Shown here in pieces: positions 7,289 to 14,135 of a stretch of 16,897 nucleotides of DNA. The position numbers and the translations under genes were made by a program. Origin of the DNA: Acidobacteriota bacterium (GTDB lineage Bacteria; Acidobacteriota; Terriglobia; Terriglobales; Acidobacteriaceae). The notes beneath the pieces were generated by a model that ran no database searches, was not told where the DNA came from, and saw nothing but the letters and a program-made list of their open reading frames with translations. Location: assembly GCA_021809235.1 (NCBI GenBank), contig JAKBAG010000039.1, forward strand, positions 1-16,897. The letters are read 5' to 3'. Position 1 is the first letter of the stretch. The number at the start of each line of letters is the position of its first letter.

Positions 7289-8509
7289 ATGCCATTCCGC
7301 TCCGCAAACACTTCCCTCTCTGGCAGTCTCTCCCGCCGCAACTTCCTGCGCGCTGCTGCCGCCTCCTCTGCGCTTGCCGGACTCCCGTTTGTATCCGAGT
7401 CCTACCTGGCCCATGCCGCCATCCCGAAGTTTGCCCCCTCGGACCAGGGCATTCACATCGATGCCAACGAAAACCCCATGGGGCCTTCGGAAGGAGCACG
7501 TCAGGCCATTGCAGCCATGATACCCAAGGGTGGTCGCTATCTCTTCGACAAGGAAGCTGGGCTTTCCGAGCTGTTTGCCCATCAGCAAGGTCTCGATCCA
7601 GAAATGGTGGTTGCGTACGCCGGCTCCAGTGAGCCACTGCACCTGACGGTGCTTGCATTTTGTTCGCCCATCCGTCCACTCGTCGTAGCCGATCCCACGT
7701 ACGAGGCTCCTACCTGGGCCGCGCAGGCAGCCCAGGCCCCCATCCTGAAGGTACCTTTGGCCGACCCCAAGGGGGCAGCAACGCATGACATGAAGGCCAT
7801 GCGTATGGCCTCCAAAACACCCGGGGTAATCTACATCTGCAATCCCAACAACCCCACCGGAACGACCACCCCTTTCGCAGAGATCGAAGAAACCATCGAC
7901 CAGCTTCCGAATGGCAGCGTCGCGCTGGTGGACGAGGCGTATATACACTTCACGGAAATGCCTTCCTGCATCGGGCTGGTCAAGCAGGGAAAGAATGTCC
8001 TCGTTCTGCGAACCTTCTCCAAGCTCTATGGAATGGCCGGAATTCGCATGGGATTCCTGATCGGGCGCCCGGATCTGCTCCAGAAAGTCACTCCACTCGG
8101 CGGACAGAATCCCCTGCCCATCACCGCAGTGGCTGCAGCCAAAGCCAGCCTGCTCGATTCCGAGCTTGTTCCCTCGCGGCGAAAGATCATGGCCTCACTC
8201 CGCGAGGAAAATATAGGCTTCCTGCGCAGCCATGGCTATGCCGTCACTCCCTCGGTGAGCAACTGCTTCATGCTCAACGTACGCCGTCCCGGAGGACAAG
8301 TTCAGGCAGCCCTGGCCCAAAAGGAAATCTACATCGGTCGCGTCTGGCCGGCATGGCCGGATTCTGTGCGCATCACCGTCGGCACGGACAGCGAAATGGC
8401 TGCGTTCCGGAAAGCCTTCCTGGAGGTCATGCCCACCGATACAGCCGACCTCGAACCGGCACCACTTCACCCACGACTCCGCCGCACTCCATTCAGCCAT
8501 CTCTCCTGA
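7289..8509 (+). CDS. Tat-exported PLP-dependent aminotransferase (HisC-like, fold type I)
   Basis: A 406-residue class I/II aminotransferase, closest to histidinol-phosphate aminotransferase, behind a twin-arginine signal. The signal has SRRNFLRAAA at 15-24 (Arg16, Arg17), a hydrophobic stretch to about 38 and a likely cleavage after AHA near 43. Catalytic features are NENPMGPS (60-67), NPNNPTG (185-191), Asp215 in VDEAY, the PLP lysine Lys245 in SKLYGMAG, and Arg361 in VRITVG. All core PLP residues are present, so it should be active. I chose the ATG at 7289 because AAGGA lies eight bases upstream and the Tat motif then sits at the N-terminus. Tat export suits an enzyme that folds with its cofactor inside the cell. 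No histidine biosynthesis genes are nearby, so a periplasmic amino-acid or amino-sugar role is more plausible than histidine synthesis. The substrate is unknown. Confidence 0.86.
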   Translation: MPFRSANTSLSGSLSRRNFLRAAAASSALAGLPFVSESYLAHAAIPKFAPSDQGIHIDANENPMGPSEGARQAIAAMIPKGGRYLFDKEAGLSELFAHQQGLDPEMVVAYAGSSEPLHLTVLAFCSPIRPLVVADPTYEAPTWAAQAAQAPILKVPLADPKGAATHDMKAMRMASKTPGVIYICNPNNPTGTTTPFAEIEETIDQLPNGSVALVDEAYIHFTEMPSCIGLVKQGKNVLVLRTFSKLYGMAGIRMGFLIGRPDLLQKVTPLGGQNPLPITAVAAAKASLLDSELVPSRRKIMASLREENIGFLRSHGYAVTPSVSNCFMLNVRRPGGQVQAALAQKEIYIGRVWPAWPDSVRITVGTDSEMAAFRKAFLEVMPTDTADLEPAPLHPRLRRTPFSHLS

Positions 8510-8523
8510 TTGCTACTCCGGCA

Positions 8524-8556
8524 GGGGCATTCCGAAGTTATTTGAGCGAATGCCCC
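8524..8556. terminator. stem-loop between convergent genes
   Basis: GGGGCATTC at 8524-8532 and GAATGCCCC at 8548-8556 form a perfect nine-base-pair stem with a 15-base loop. It starts 14 bases after the aminotransferase stop and lies 38 bases beyond the stop of the convergent CheX-like gene. The plus-strand flank (GGCTTATTCT) has only a weak T run. It may serve as a bidirectional terminator or RNA-stabilising end. Confidence 0.55.
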
Positions 8557-8593
8557 GGCTTATTCTGCGCCGTTATCCTGCGCTGTCAACCGA

Positions 8594-9046
8594 TTAGCCT
8601 ACGCCGTTACGCTCCACAAGGCGTACCATCAGCTGCCCTGCATCATGATGAAATTGTGCGCTGCATGCTGCACTCTCCACACACACCGGCAGTGCCGTCT
8701 CCACGATTGCTTCGGGGACTGTCATGGAACAAGGGCGCGGCAGGGTGGACTTGATGGTTCCGGCAATCATGTTGGCGATCTCCTTCACCGCATCCATCAC
8801 ATCAGACTCCTGCACAGAGTCCTCCGGAACGGCAAGCATCGTCTGCGTGGCCATAGCCGCCAGCCCGCGTGTCATGCGCACTTCAATGCGCCCACTCCAT
8901 GCACCAGAAAGCTGACACCAGCCGGCAATATGGGCATCCTCCATCCAGCCAGCTGCCTCCTGGGCCACCAGGCGCATCTCCACGCCCAGCATCTGACCCC
9001 AGAATTGCGAGTTTGCCTGTTCGATTTGCGATTCAGTGATGGGCAC
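8594..9046 (-). CDS. CheX-like chemotaxis phosphatase family protein
   Basis: A 150-residue protein matching the CheC/CheX/FliY phosphatase fold, single-module CheX type. The signature helix DAVKEIANMIAG (85-96) holds Glu89 and Asn92, the ExxN pair that in CheX positions water and Mg2+ for dephosphorylating a phosphorylated receiver domain such as CheY-P. The start is GTG at 9046, with GAGG nine bases upstream. No other chemotaxis or flagellar gene is visible, so this is an orphan. Such proteins can act on the receiver of an unrelated two-component system. It lies downstream of the Crp/Fnr gene on the same strand, separated by 118 bases containing inverted repeats, so co-regulation is possible but not certain. 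Confidence 0.75.
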   Translation of the reverse strand: MPITESQIEQANSQFWGQMLGVEMRLVAQEAAGWMEDAHIAGWCQLSGAWSGRIEVRMTRGLAAMATQTMLAVPEDSVQESDVMDAVKEIANMIAGTIKSTLPRPCSMTVPEAIVETALPVCVESAACSAQFHHDAGQLMVRLVERNGVG

Positions 9047-9065
9047 GCGTATTGGCCTCGCGGCA

Positions 9066-9134
9066 GGTTGTGGTCCGGGGAATTACAACCCGCATCCCCC
9101 TGTTCATCGCCTGTTTTCCCTGACTCTTGAACAG
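9066..9134. repeat. two inverted repeats between the regulator and the CheX-like gene
   Basis: GGTTGT at 9066-9071 pairs with ACAACC at 9085-9090 (six base pairs). CTGTTCA at 9100-9106 pairs with TGAACAG at 9128-9134 (seven base pairs, 21-base loop). They could attenuate transcription out of the regulator gene or act as operators for the CheX-like gene. Both are short enough to occur by chance. Confidence 0.3.
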
Positions 9135-9164
9135 TTCGACCACTGCGTACAGGACTGAAACAAC

Positions 9165-9881
9165 TCAGGCTGTCAGCTTGTCCAGTTCCACTTCATTCAG
9201 GATGGTCACCCGCGATCCGTGGATACGAATCCACTGCTGGCGGCGGAACTGATTCAGCAATCGCGTCACAGTCTCGCGCGACGTCCCGGCCATGTTCGCT
9301 ATCTCTTCATGCGTCAGCGCCATAGTGAACTTCATCTCGCTTTCGCCGCAGCGCGATGCCCGTGCCCACTCCAGCAACAACTGCGCCAACCTTCCCCCTG
9401 CCGTGGTCGACAAAGCCAACCGCCGGGCATCGCGGAAGACTGCTCCGTATTCCAGCGAAAGGGACTGCGCCGCCTTCATGCTTGCAGCCCCATGGCTCTG
9501 CAGCAGATCCACAAACTGCTCCCGACGAATGGTTTTGATCGTACAAGGCTCGATCGTCTCCGCCGTCACCTCATGGGGTGTACCAGCAAGCGCAGCGTTC
9601 AACCCCAGGAGATCGCCGGGAACGGCAATCTTCAGGATCATCGTGCGCCCATCACGGGAGGTCGTGGAAAGCTTCACCTGTCCACTGCACAGAACGAAGA
9701 CGTTGCGTGCCACATCCCCTTCGGCAAAGAGCTTGGCTCCTGGAGCATGGCTGACCTGCACTCCCATTCGGTCAAACTCTTCCAATGCCTCCTGTGGCAG
9801 ATTGCAGAACAAACGTACGTGCCGATGTTCACAATGAACGCAGTCTTCGGATTGAGTATGCATCTGCTTGAATGGTGTCAT
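9165..9881 (-). CDS. Crp/Fnr-family transcriptional regulator with FNR-like cysteines
   Basis: A 238-residue regulator with a cyclic-nucleotide-binding-type beta-barrel (about 25-130), a dimerisation helix (about 132-155) and a winged helix-turn-helix (about 185-225). The recognition helix reads SRETVTR (201-207), keeping the Arg-Glu-x3-Arg pattern by which CRP contacts TGTGA half sites. An N-terminal C-x2-C-x8-C (Cys14, 17, 26) and Cys113 in the ETIEPC segment align with the four-cysteine iron-sulphur arrangement of FNR, whose spacing is C-x2-C-x5-C plus Cys122. It might therefore sense oxygen or NO through a cluster, though the wider spacing makes this uncertain. The start at 9881 is chosen for GAGGT seven bases upstream. 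A GTG at 9899 is in frame but unsupported. The gene is divergent from the GH3 gene, with 200 bases between them, and may control it. A CRP-type site overlaps its own start. Confidence 0.85.
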   Translation of the reverse strand: MTPFKQMHTQSEDCVHCEHRHVRLFCNLPQEALEEFDRMGVQVSHAPGAKLFAEGDVARNVFVLCSGQVKLSTTSRDGRTMILKIAVPGDLLGLNAALAGTPHEVTAETIEPCTIKTIRREQFVDLLQSHGAASMKAAQSLSLEYGAVFRDARRLALSTTAGGRLAQLLLEWARASRCGESEMKFTMALTHEEIANMAGTSRETVTRLLNQFRRQQWIRIHGSRVTILNEVELDKLTA

Positions 9882-9884
9882 CGT

Positions 9885-9900
9885 TGTGACCTCGAACACA
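9885..9900. promoter_or_regulatory. CRP-type site overlapping the regulator's ribosome binding site
   Basis: TGTGA (9885-9889), six bases, then ACACA (9896-9900) matches the TGTGA-N6-TCACA consensus at nine of ten positions. It overlaps the GAGGT Shine-Dalgarno (9889-9893 on the minus strand) of the Crp/Fnr gene. The gene product carries the matching SRETVxR recognition helix, so autorepression is a natural reading. Confidence 0.45.
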
Positions 9901-9931
9901 CAGGGAAGTGCTACACCCCACAGGGAAATGT

Positions 9932-9941
9932 CAGTATACTG
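9932..9941. promoter_or_regulatory. palindromic CAGTATACTG, candidate -10 region
   Basis: A perfect ten-base palindrome that contains TATACT on both strands, five of six to the -10 consensus. It could serve the regulator (minus) or the GH3 gene (plus). The -35 matches at proper distance are weak on both strands. Two CAGGGAA copies (9901-9907 and 9921-9927) flank it. Confidence 0.3.
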
Positions 9942-9973
9942 CGAGTTTTCCTTCGTAAAAAATAGACATTTCT

Positions 9974-9990
9974 GTCATGTTTCCCATGAC
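9974..9990. promoter_or_regulatory. inverted repeat GTCATG-N5-CATGAC, candidate operator
   Basis: GTCATG at 9974-9979 and CATGAC at 9985-9990 are perfect inverted arms around TTTCC. It lies 92 bases before the GH3 start and about the same distance upstream of the divergent regulator. The symmetry and spacing suit a dimeric DNA-binding protein. It does not match the TGTGA class, so a different regulator is more likely. Confidence 0.4.
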
Positions 9991-10081
9991 GTCCTGGTTC
10001 GCATGCACCCTTCATGCCAAATAACAATCGTTTGTTTTCCTCTTGCCATTGCATGTCTGCCGCGTGTACTCTGCACACGCT

Positions 10082-12655
10082 ATGAAAATCATGTTTCGTC
10101 CTTGCTTACCACTAGGCAGCACTCTGCGCGCAACGCGTTTCGCAGCCGCAATCACCTCGGGAGTCCTGCTCTGCCTGGCAACGGCCCAGGCCCAGGCCCC
10201 CACATCCACTTGGGGGCCGGCACCGGATTCGCCCGCCATCGAGCAACAGGCCCGAACCATGGTCAGCAAGCTGACTCTGGAACAGAAAATTCACCTGCTC
10301 GGCGGCGTGGATGGCATGTTCACCCACGCCATGCCTTCCATCAACTTTCCGCGTCTGAAGATGTCGGATGGCCCCCTGGGCGTCCGCTCCTGGGGGCCAA
10401 CCACAGCCTATGCCGGAGGCGCGGCTCTGGCGGCAACGTGGGATCCAGCGGTAGCCCGGAAAGTTGGCGAAGGATTGGGCCGGGATGCCCGCGCCCGTGG
10501 GGTAGATTTCCTGCTCGCTCCCGGCGTCAACATCTCGCGTACTCCAGTCAACGGACGCAACTTCGAATATCTCTCGGAAGACCCCTTTCTCAACGCCCAG
10601 ATGGCGGTTTCCTATATCGAAGGAGTGCAGTCTCAGGGAGTCAGCGCCACGGTCAAGCACTTTGCCGGCAACAATCAGGAATATGACCGCCACAATGTCA
10701 GCTCCGACATCGATGAGCGCACCTTCCGGGAGCTTTATCTGCCTCCCTTTGAAGCTGCTGTCAAGACCGCTCATGTCACTGCCGTCATGGATTCCTACAA
10801 CATGCTCCATGGCGTGCACGCAACCCAGAACCATGACCTGAATATTCGCCTCCTGAAGCAGGAATGGGGATTTCAGGGACTGCTGATGTCGGACTGGGAT
10901 GCAACCTATGATGGTGTAGCCGCAGCCAACAACGGACTGGACCTGGAGATGCCCTCGGCCAAGTTTATGAACGAGCAGACGCTGCTGCCGGCCGTGCGAT
11001 CGGGCAAGATCAGCGAATCCACCATCAACGACAAACTCATGCGGCTATTCCGCGTTGCACTGCGCTACGGCTGGATTGGCCCCAACGCCCGCCCACAGCA
11101 GGTGGATTCCCTTCCGCTTTACTCCGTTGCCGACCGTGCCATCGCCCTCCAGGGTGCGCAGGAAAGCCTGACACTGCTCAAGAACGAGCATCATTTCCTG
11201 CCGCTCGAACCCTCCCACGTGAAGACCATTGCCGTCATCGGCCCCGACGCCTATCCTGCGGTACCCGGCGGCGGCGGCTCATCGCAGGCGACGGCCTTTG
11301 ATCCAGTCAGCATTCTGACCGGGCTGGCCAATCTTGCCGGCAAGGAAGGGATCCATGTTCTTTACGCACGCGGCCTTCCCAGCGAGCAGGAGATCTTCAA
11401 TTCCACGCACTTTGACGCTCCCGTCGCCGTAGAGCACTTTGACAATCACACCTTTACGGGTGAGCCGTCCTCCACCACGCATCAGACGATCGTCAATGAT
11501 CTGAAGCCGGCCATGTGGGATGTCGTCGATCCCCATCCGCGCGGACTCCGCTACTCGGCCACCTACACCCCGGCCACCAGCGGGGATTATCTGCTCCTGG
11601 CTGGCGCATCCGGCGAGGACTCCTACACGGTGAACGTGGATGGCAGGCAGGTGCTGGAACAGCCGCACCGTGAAGGGCAGTATCCGCTTTCGACCACCCT
11701 GCATCTCACGGCCGGAACGCCGATCCACATTGTGGCGAATTACATTCCGCGGGCTCCCGGCATACGGCTTGCCCTGGGCCTGCGCGCCATTGCCAGCCTC
11801 ATTCCAGCCGACACGCTCCGTCTGGCGGCCCATGCGGATGCGGTTGTGCTTTCCGTCGGCTTCAATGACGTGACCGAAAGCGAAGGCTATGATCGCAGCT
11901 TTACGCTTCCCTGGGGGCAGGATGCGCTGATTCACGCCGTTGCAACCAGCAACCCGAAGACTGCCGTAGTGTTGACAGCCGGTGGCGCGGTGGACACGCG
12001 TAGCTGGCTCAGTTCAGTCCCGGCATTTCTGCAAAGCTACTACTCCGGGCAGGAAGGCGGCACGGCCATTGCACAGGCTCTGCTGGGCAAAATCAATCCC
12101 GAAGGCAAGCTTCCCGTAACCTTTGATCGCACATTGGAAGAGGACCCCACGTATCCCAACTACTACGCCAAGCGGGAAGCAGACGGGCTGCTGCACGTGC
12201 ATTACAACGAAAAGCTGATGGTAGGTTACCGCTACTGGACCACCACCGGACGTCATCCCCTGTATCCGTTTGGATACGGTCTCAGCTACACAACCTTTGC
12301 CTTTTCGCATCTGCAGGTTACGCCCACCTTCCGCACGGGAGAGGATGTCACCGTCAGCTTTGATGTCACCAATACGGGCAATTTGTCCGGTGCCGATGTC
12401 GCTCAACTCTACGTCTCCGAGCCCCATGCGCCAGTGGAAAGGCCGGAACGCGAGCTCAAGGGCTTCCTCAAGGTACGCCTGGCTCCCGGAGCAACCCAGC
12501 ACGTTTCGCTCACGCTGAACCGTCGCGCATTCTCCTACTGGGATGTGACCACCCACGCCTGGAAGATGGATGCAGCAAAGTTCCTGATCCATGTGGGAGA
12601 CTCCTCGGAGTCCACTCCACTGGAGGCCTCTGTCACAGCGATCAGCGCGAAGTAA
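10082..12655 (+). CDS. secreted GH3 beta-glucosidase with PA14 insert
   Basis: An 857-residue glycoside hydrolase family 3 enzyme, predicted to release terminal beta-linked sugars from oligosaccharides outside the cytoplasm. The signal peptide spans about 1-39 (hydrophobic AAAITSGVLLCLATA, then AQAQA). The TIM-barrel domain runs to about 340 and carries KHFAGNN (192-198) and the nucleophile Asp271 in MSDWD. The second sandwich domain is interrupted at about 430-575 by a PA14-like beta region (GDYLLLAGASGEDSYTVNVDG). After it, ESEGYDR (599-605) supplies the acid/base glutamate, as in the Kluyveromyces marxianus PA14 beta-glucosidase. A C-terminal fibronectin-like domain covers about 740-850. 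The ATG at 10082 is used because it gives a clean signal peptide. No strong Shine-Dalgarno is visible, and an ATG at 10091 is possible. Beta-glucosidase is favoured, but xylosidase or mixed activity cannot be excluded. Confidence 0.92.
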   Translation: MKIMFRPCLPLGSTLRATRFAAAITSGVLLCLATAQAQAPTSTWGPAPDSPAIEQQARTMVSKLTLEQKIHLLGGVDGMFTHAMPSINFPRLKMSDGPLGVRSWGPTTAYAGGAALAATWDPAVARKVGEGLGRDARARGVDFLLAPGVNISRTPVNGRNFEYLSEDPFLNAQMAVSYIEGVQSQGVSATVKHFAGNNQEYDRHNVSSDIDERTFRELYLPPFEAAVKTAHVTAVMDSYNMLHGVHATQNHDLNIRLLKQEWGFQGLLMSDWDATYDGVAAANNGLDLEMPSAKFMNEQTLLPAVRSGKISESTINDKLMRLFRVALRYGWIGPNARPQQVDSLPLYSVADRAIALQGAQESLTLLKNEHHFLPLEPSHVKTIAVIGPDAYPAVPGGGGSSQATAFDPVSILTGLANLAGKEGIHVLYARGLPSEQEIFNSTHFDAPVAVEHFDNHTFTGEPSSTTHQTIVNDLKPAMWDVVDPHPRGLRYSATYTPATSGDYLLLAGASGEDSYTVNVDGRQVLEQPHREGQYPLSTTLHLTAGTPIHIVANYIPRAPGIRLALGLRAIASLIPADTLRLAAHADAVVLSVGFNDVTESEGYDRSFTLPWGQDALIHAVATSNPKTAVVLTAGGAVDTRSWLSSVPAFLQSYYSGQEGGTAIAQALLGKINPEGKLPVTFDRTLEEDPTYPNYYAKREADGLLHVHYNEKLMVGYRYWTTTGRHPLYPFGYGLSYTTFAFSHLQVTPTFRTGEDVTVSFDVTNTGNLSGADVAQLYVSEPHAPVERPERELKGFLKVRLAPGATQHVSLTLNRRAFSYWDVTTHAWKMDAAKFLIHVGDSSESTPLEASVTAISAK

Positions 12656-12669
12656 TCCAAGCGAATACC

Positions 12670-12705
12670 ATGCCCGCCTGCGGACACCTTGCCGCGGGTG
12701 GGCAT
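12670..12705 (+). terminator. stem-loop terminator after the GH3 gene
   Basis: Arms at 12670-12683 and 12692-12705 form a 14-base-pair stem (two G-U pairs) with an eight-base loop, 14 bases after the GH3 stop. The following TTCCATTTG is only moderately U-rich. It sits between the convergent GH3 and transacetylase genes and may block read-through both ways. Confidence 0.6.
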
Positions 12706-12774
12706 TTCCATTTGAATAAGTCTCTCCGGCACATCGCTGGGAAGCATCCAATCGAACGCAGCAGGAATTCCGCT

Positions 12775-13764
12775 TCAGCTCTGGTTTTGTGCAGCCTTTT
12801 GCGCCTGCTCCAGCAGCGCTGCCACGGCACAGGAGGTCAGTCGCGTTGCTGCGGAATCGGCGCGGCTGGTCAGAATCACCGGAACACGGGCTCCCAGCAC
12901 GATGCCGGCCAGCTGCGCTCCACCCAGATACTCCAGTTGCTTGGCCAGCATATTTCCGGATTCCAGGTCCGGAACAACGAGAATATCGGCCTTTCCGGCA
13001 ACCGGCGACTTCAGCCCCTTGATCTCCGCTGCCTTCTCGCTCACGGCCGTATCAAAAGCCAGTGGGCCATCCAGCACTGCACCCACGATCTGCTTGCGAT
13101 CTGCCATTTTGCACAAGGCTGCAGCATCCAGCGTGGATGCAATCTTGGGGTTCACCGTTTCCACCGCAGAGAGCAACGCGACCTTGGGCTCGGGAATTCC
13201 CAGCGCATGCGCAAGGTCAATGGCATTCTGCACGATATGCACCTTGTCTTCCAGCTCCGGCTCAATGTTGATCGCGGCATCGGTAATGAGCAGCGTGCGG
13301 TCATAGGCCGGCGTATCCATCACAAACACATGGCTGATCCGCTTGCTGGTCCTCAGTCCTGTATCGCGCGCCATCGCCACGCGCATCAGCTCGTCGGTGT
13401 GCAGGCTTCCTTTCATCATTGCCTGCGCCTTGCCGCTGCGGCACAGATCCACGCTGGCCTGCGCTGCCGCTGCCTCCGTGGCAGCCTCCAGCACAGGCAG
13501 TCCCGCAATGCTGACCCCCATTCGTGAGGCCAGTCTACGCATCTCTGCTCCGTCGCCGACAAGAATTGGCTGAATCAATCCAGCCCCGGCAGCTTCCAGC
13601 GCGCCACCCAGTGCCACTTCCGACAGCGGCCAGCAGACCGCCGTCGTCAGCGCGGGAATCTCACGGCAACGATCCAGAAATTTGTGAAACACATGATAGT
13701 CCTGTGGATGCTCCACCAGCGGGTCTACCGTGACGGACTCAGCAAGCGTAGCCAGATCGCTCAT
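12775..13764 (-). CDS. phosphate acetyl/butyryltransferase
   Basis: A 329-residue PTA_PTB-family enzyme that interconverts acyl-CoA + phosphate and acyl phosphate + CoA in the cytoplasm. Family motifs are visible in order: MMKGSLHTDELM (117-128), RISHVFVMD (142-150), LITDAAINIEP (159-169), DGPLAFDTAVS (232-242), DILVVPDLESGNML (260-273) and LGARVPVILTSRAD (290-303). The length and the MMKGSLHT and DAAINI wording place it with the short Pta/Ptb-like group rather than the long E. coli type Pta. I chose the ATG at 13764, since GGAGG lies seven to eight bases upstream. Further ATGs to 13893 would add an unlikely 43 residues. It is a single-gene unit here, convergent with GH3. It is a logical partner for the acetate kinase at the window start, though they are 11 kb apart. 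Acetyl versus butyryl preference is unresolved. Confidence 0.88.
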   Translation of the reverse strand: MSDLATLAESVTVDPLVEHPQDYHVFHKFLDRCREIPALTTAVCWPLSEVALGGALEAAGAGLIQPILVGDGAEMRRLASRMGVSIAGLPVLEAATEAAAAQASVDLCRSGKAQAMMKGSLHTDELMRVAMARDTGLRTSKRISHVFVMDTPAYDRTLLITDAAINIEPELEDKVHIVQNAIDLAHALGIPEPKVALLSAVETVNPKIASTLDAAALCKMADRKQIVGAVLDGPLAFDTAVSEKAAEIKGLKSPVAGKADILVVPDLESGNMLAKQLEYLGGAQLAGIVLGARVPVILTSRADSAATRLTSCAVAALLEQAQKAAQNQS

Positions 13765-13871
13765 TCCATTCCCTCCATCCATTCGGTTGGATTCAAACTC
13801 CACCCTCCTTGTATCATCCACCCACGATCGCACGGAGCGCCTGTGTCCCCGATCACATTCCTGCAGAAAAA

Positions 13872-13897
13872 TGCTTTGCTGGATCTGCGGCAAAGCA
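13872..13897. promoter_or_regulatory. perfect inverted repeat TGCTTTGC / GCAAAGCA
   Basis: Eight-base arms at 13872-13879 and 13890-13897 are separated by ten bases, a one-turn-and-a-half spacing suited to a dimeric regulator. It lies 108 bases upstream of the transacetylase start and 28 bases before the candidate -35 of the VWFA-like gene, so it could control either or both. Confidence 0.38.
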
Positions 13898-13924
13898 CAG
13901 AAATCGAGGAATCAATGCTAGAGT

Positions 13925-13953
13925 TTCACTGCATGAAGACTTTTTCGCAAAAT
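13925..13953 (+). promoter_or_regulatory. candidate promoter of the VWFA-like gene
   Basis: TTCACT (13925-13930), 17 bases, CAAAAT (13948-13953): each hexamer matches four of six consensus bases. The predicted start near 13960 would put the SD-overlapping hairpin at 13985 about 25 bases into the transcript. Confidence 0.28.
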
Positions 13954-13984
13954 CCGGGTTCAATCTTTTGCTAGATGCGTCTTA

Positions 13985-14006
13985 CTCCATGGATGCGTCC
14001 ATGGAG
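13985..14006 (+). promoter_or_regulatory. leader hairpin overlapping a Shine-Dalgarno
   Basis: CTCCATGGA (13985-13993) and TCCATGGAG (13998-14006) form a perfect nine-base-pair stem around a TGCG loop, which in RNA is a stable UNCG-class tetraloop. The last four bases of the stem (GGAG) are the first part of the GGAGGG Shine-Dalgarno at 14003-14008 that precedes an ATG at 14016. When folded, it would hide this ribosome binding site. CCATGG is self-complementary, so an operator role is also possible. Confidence 0.42.
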
Positions 14007-14015
14007 GGACGCAAG

Positions 14016-14135
14016 ATGCACTTGTCGGCCAACGGATATGAGTTTTACTCATTCCGGACCAGCAGGATACCGGCTCTGAAGCTGGGTTCGTGCTCGATCC
14101 AGCCGACGCATCGCAGAAAGGAAGCAAGACCATGA
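14016..14135 (+). CDS. possible 39-residue leader ORF before the VWFA-like gene
   Basis: The ATG at 14016 is preceded by a strong GGAGGG (14003-14008, seven bases away). The frame encodes 39 residues (MHLSANGYEFYSF at the start, a basic THRRKEARP end). Its TGA at 14133-14135 overlaps the ATG of the downstream gene as ATGA, a common sign of translational coupling. The peptide matches no family I know, and its codon third positions are not strongly GC-biased, so it may be non-coding or a leader peptide. Support is signal placement only. Confidence 0.25.
   Translation: MHLSANGYEFYSFRTSRIPALKLGSCSIQPTHRRKEARP

Larger units (their letters stand above)
13765..14131. other. divergent intergenic region before the VWFA-like gene
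   Basis: A 367-base spacer with divergent promoters expected. It holds an inverted repeat at 13872-13897, a candidate plus-strand promoter at 13925-13953, a hairpin at 13985-14006 and a possible 39-codon ORF at 14016-14135. A longer open frame from 13809 through 14135 is seen, but it has no convincing start signal. Confidence 0.6.

Noticed and set aside
13809..14135. 108-residue plus-strand open frame before the VWFA-like gene
   Set aside because: The first two thirds overlap the promoter and operator-like repeats and lack a ribosome binding site; only the last 39 codons have a plausible start.
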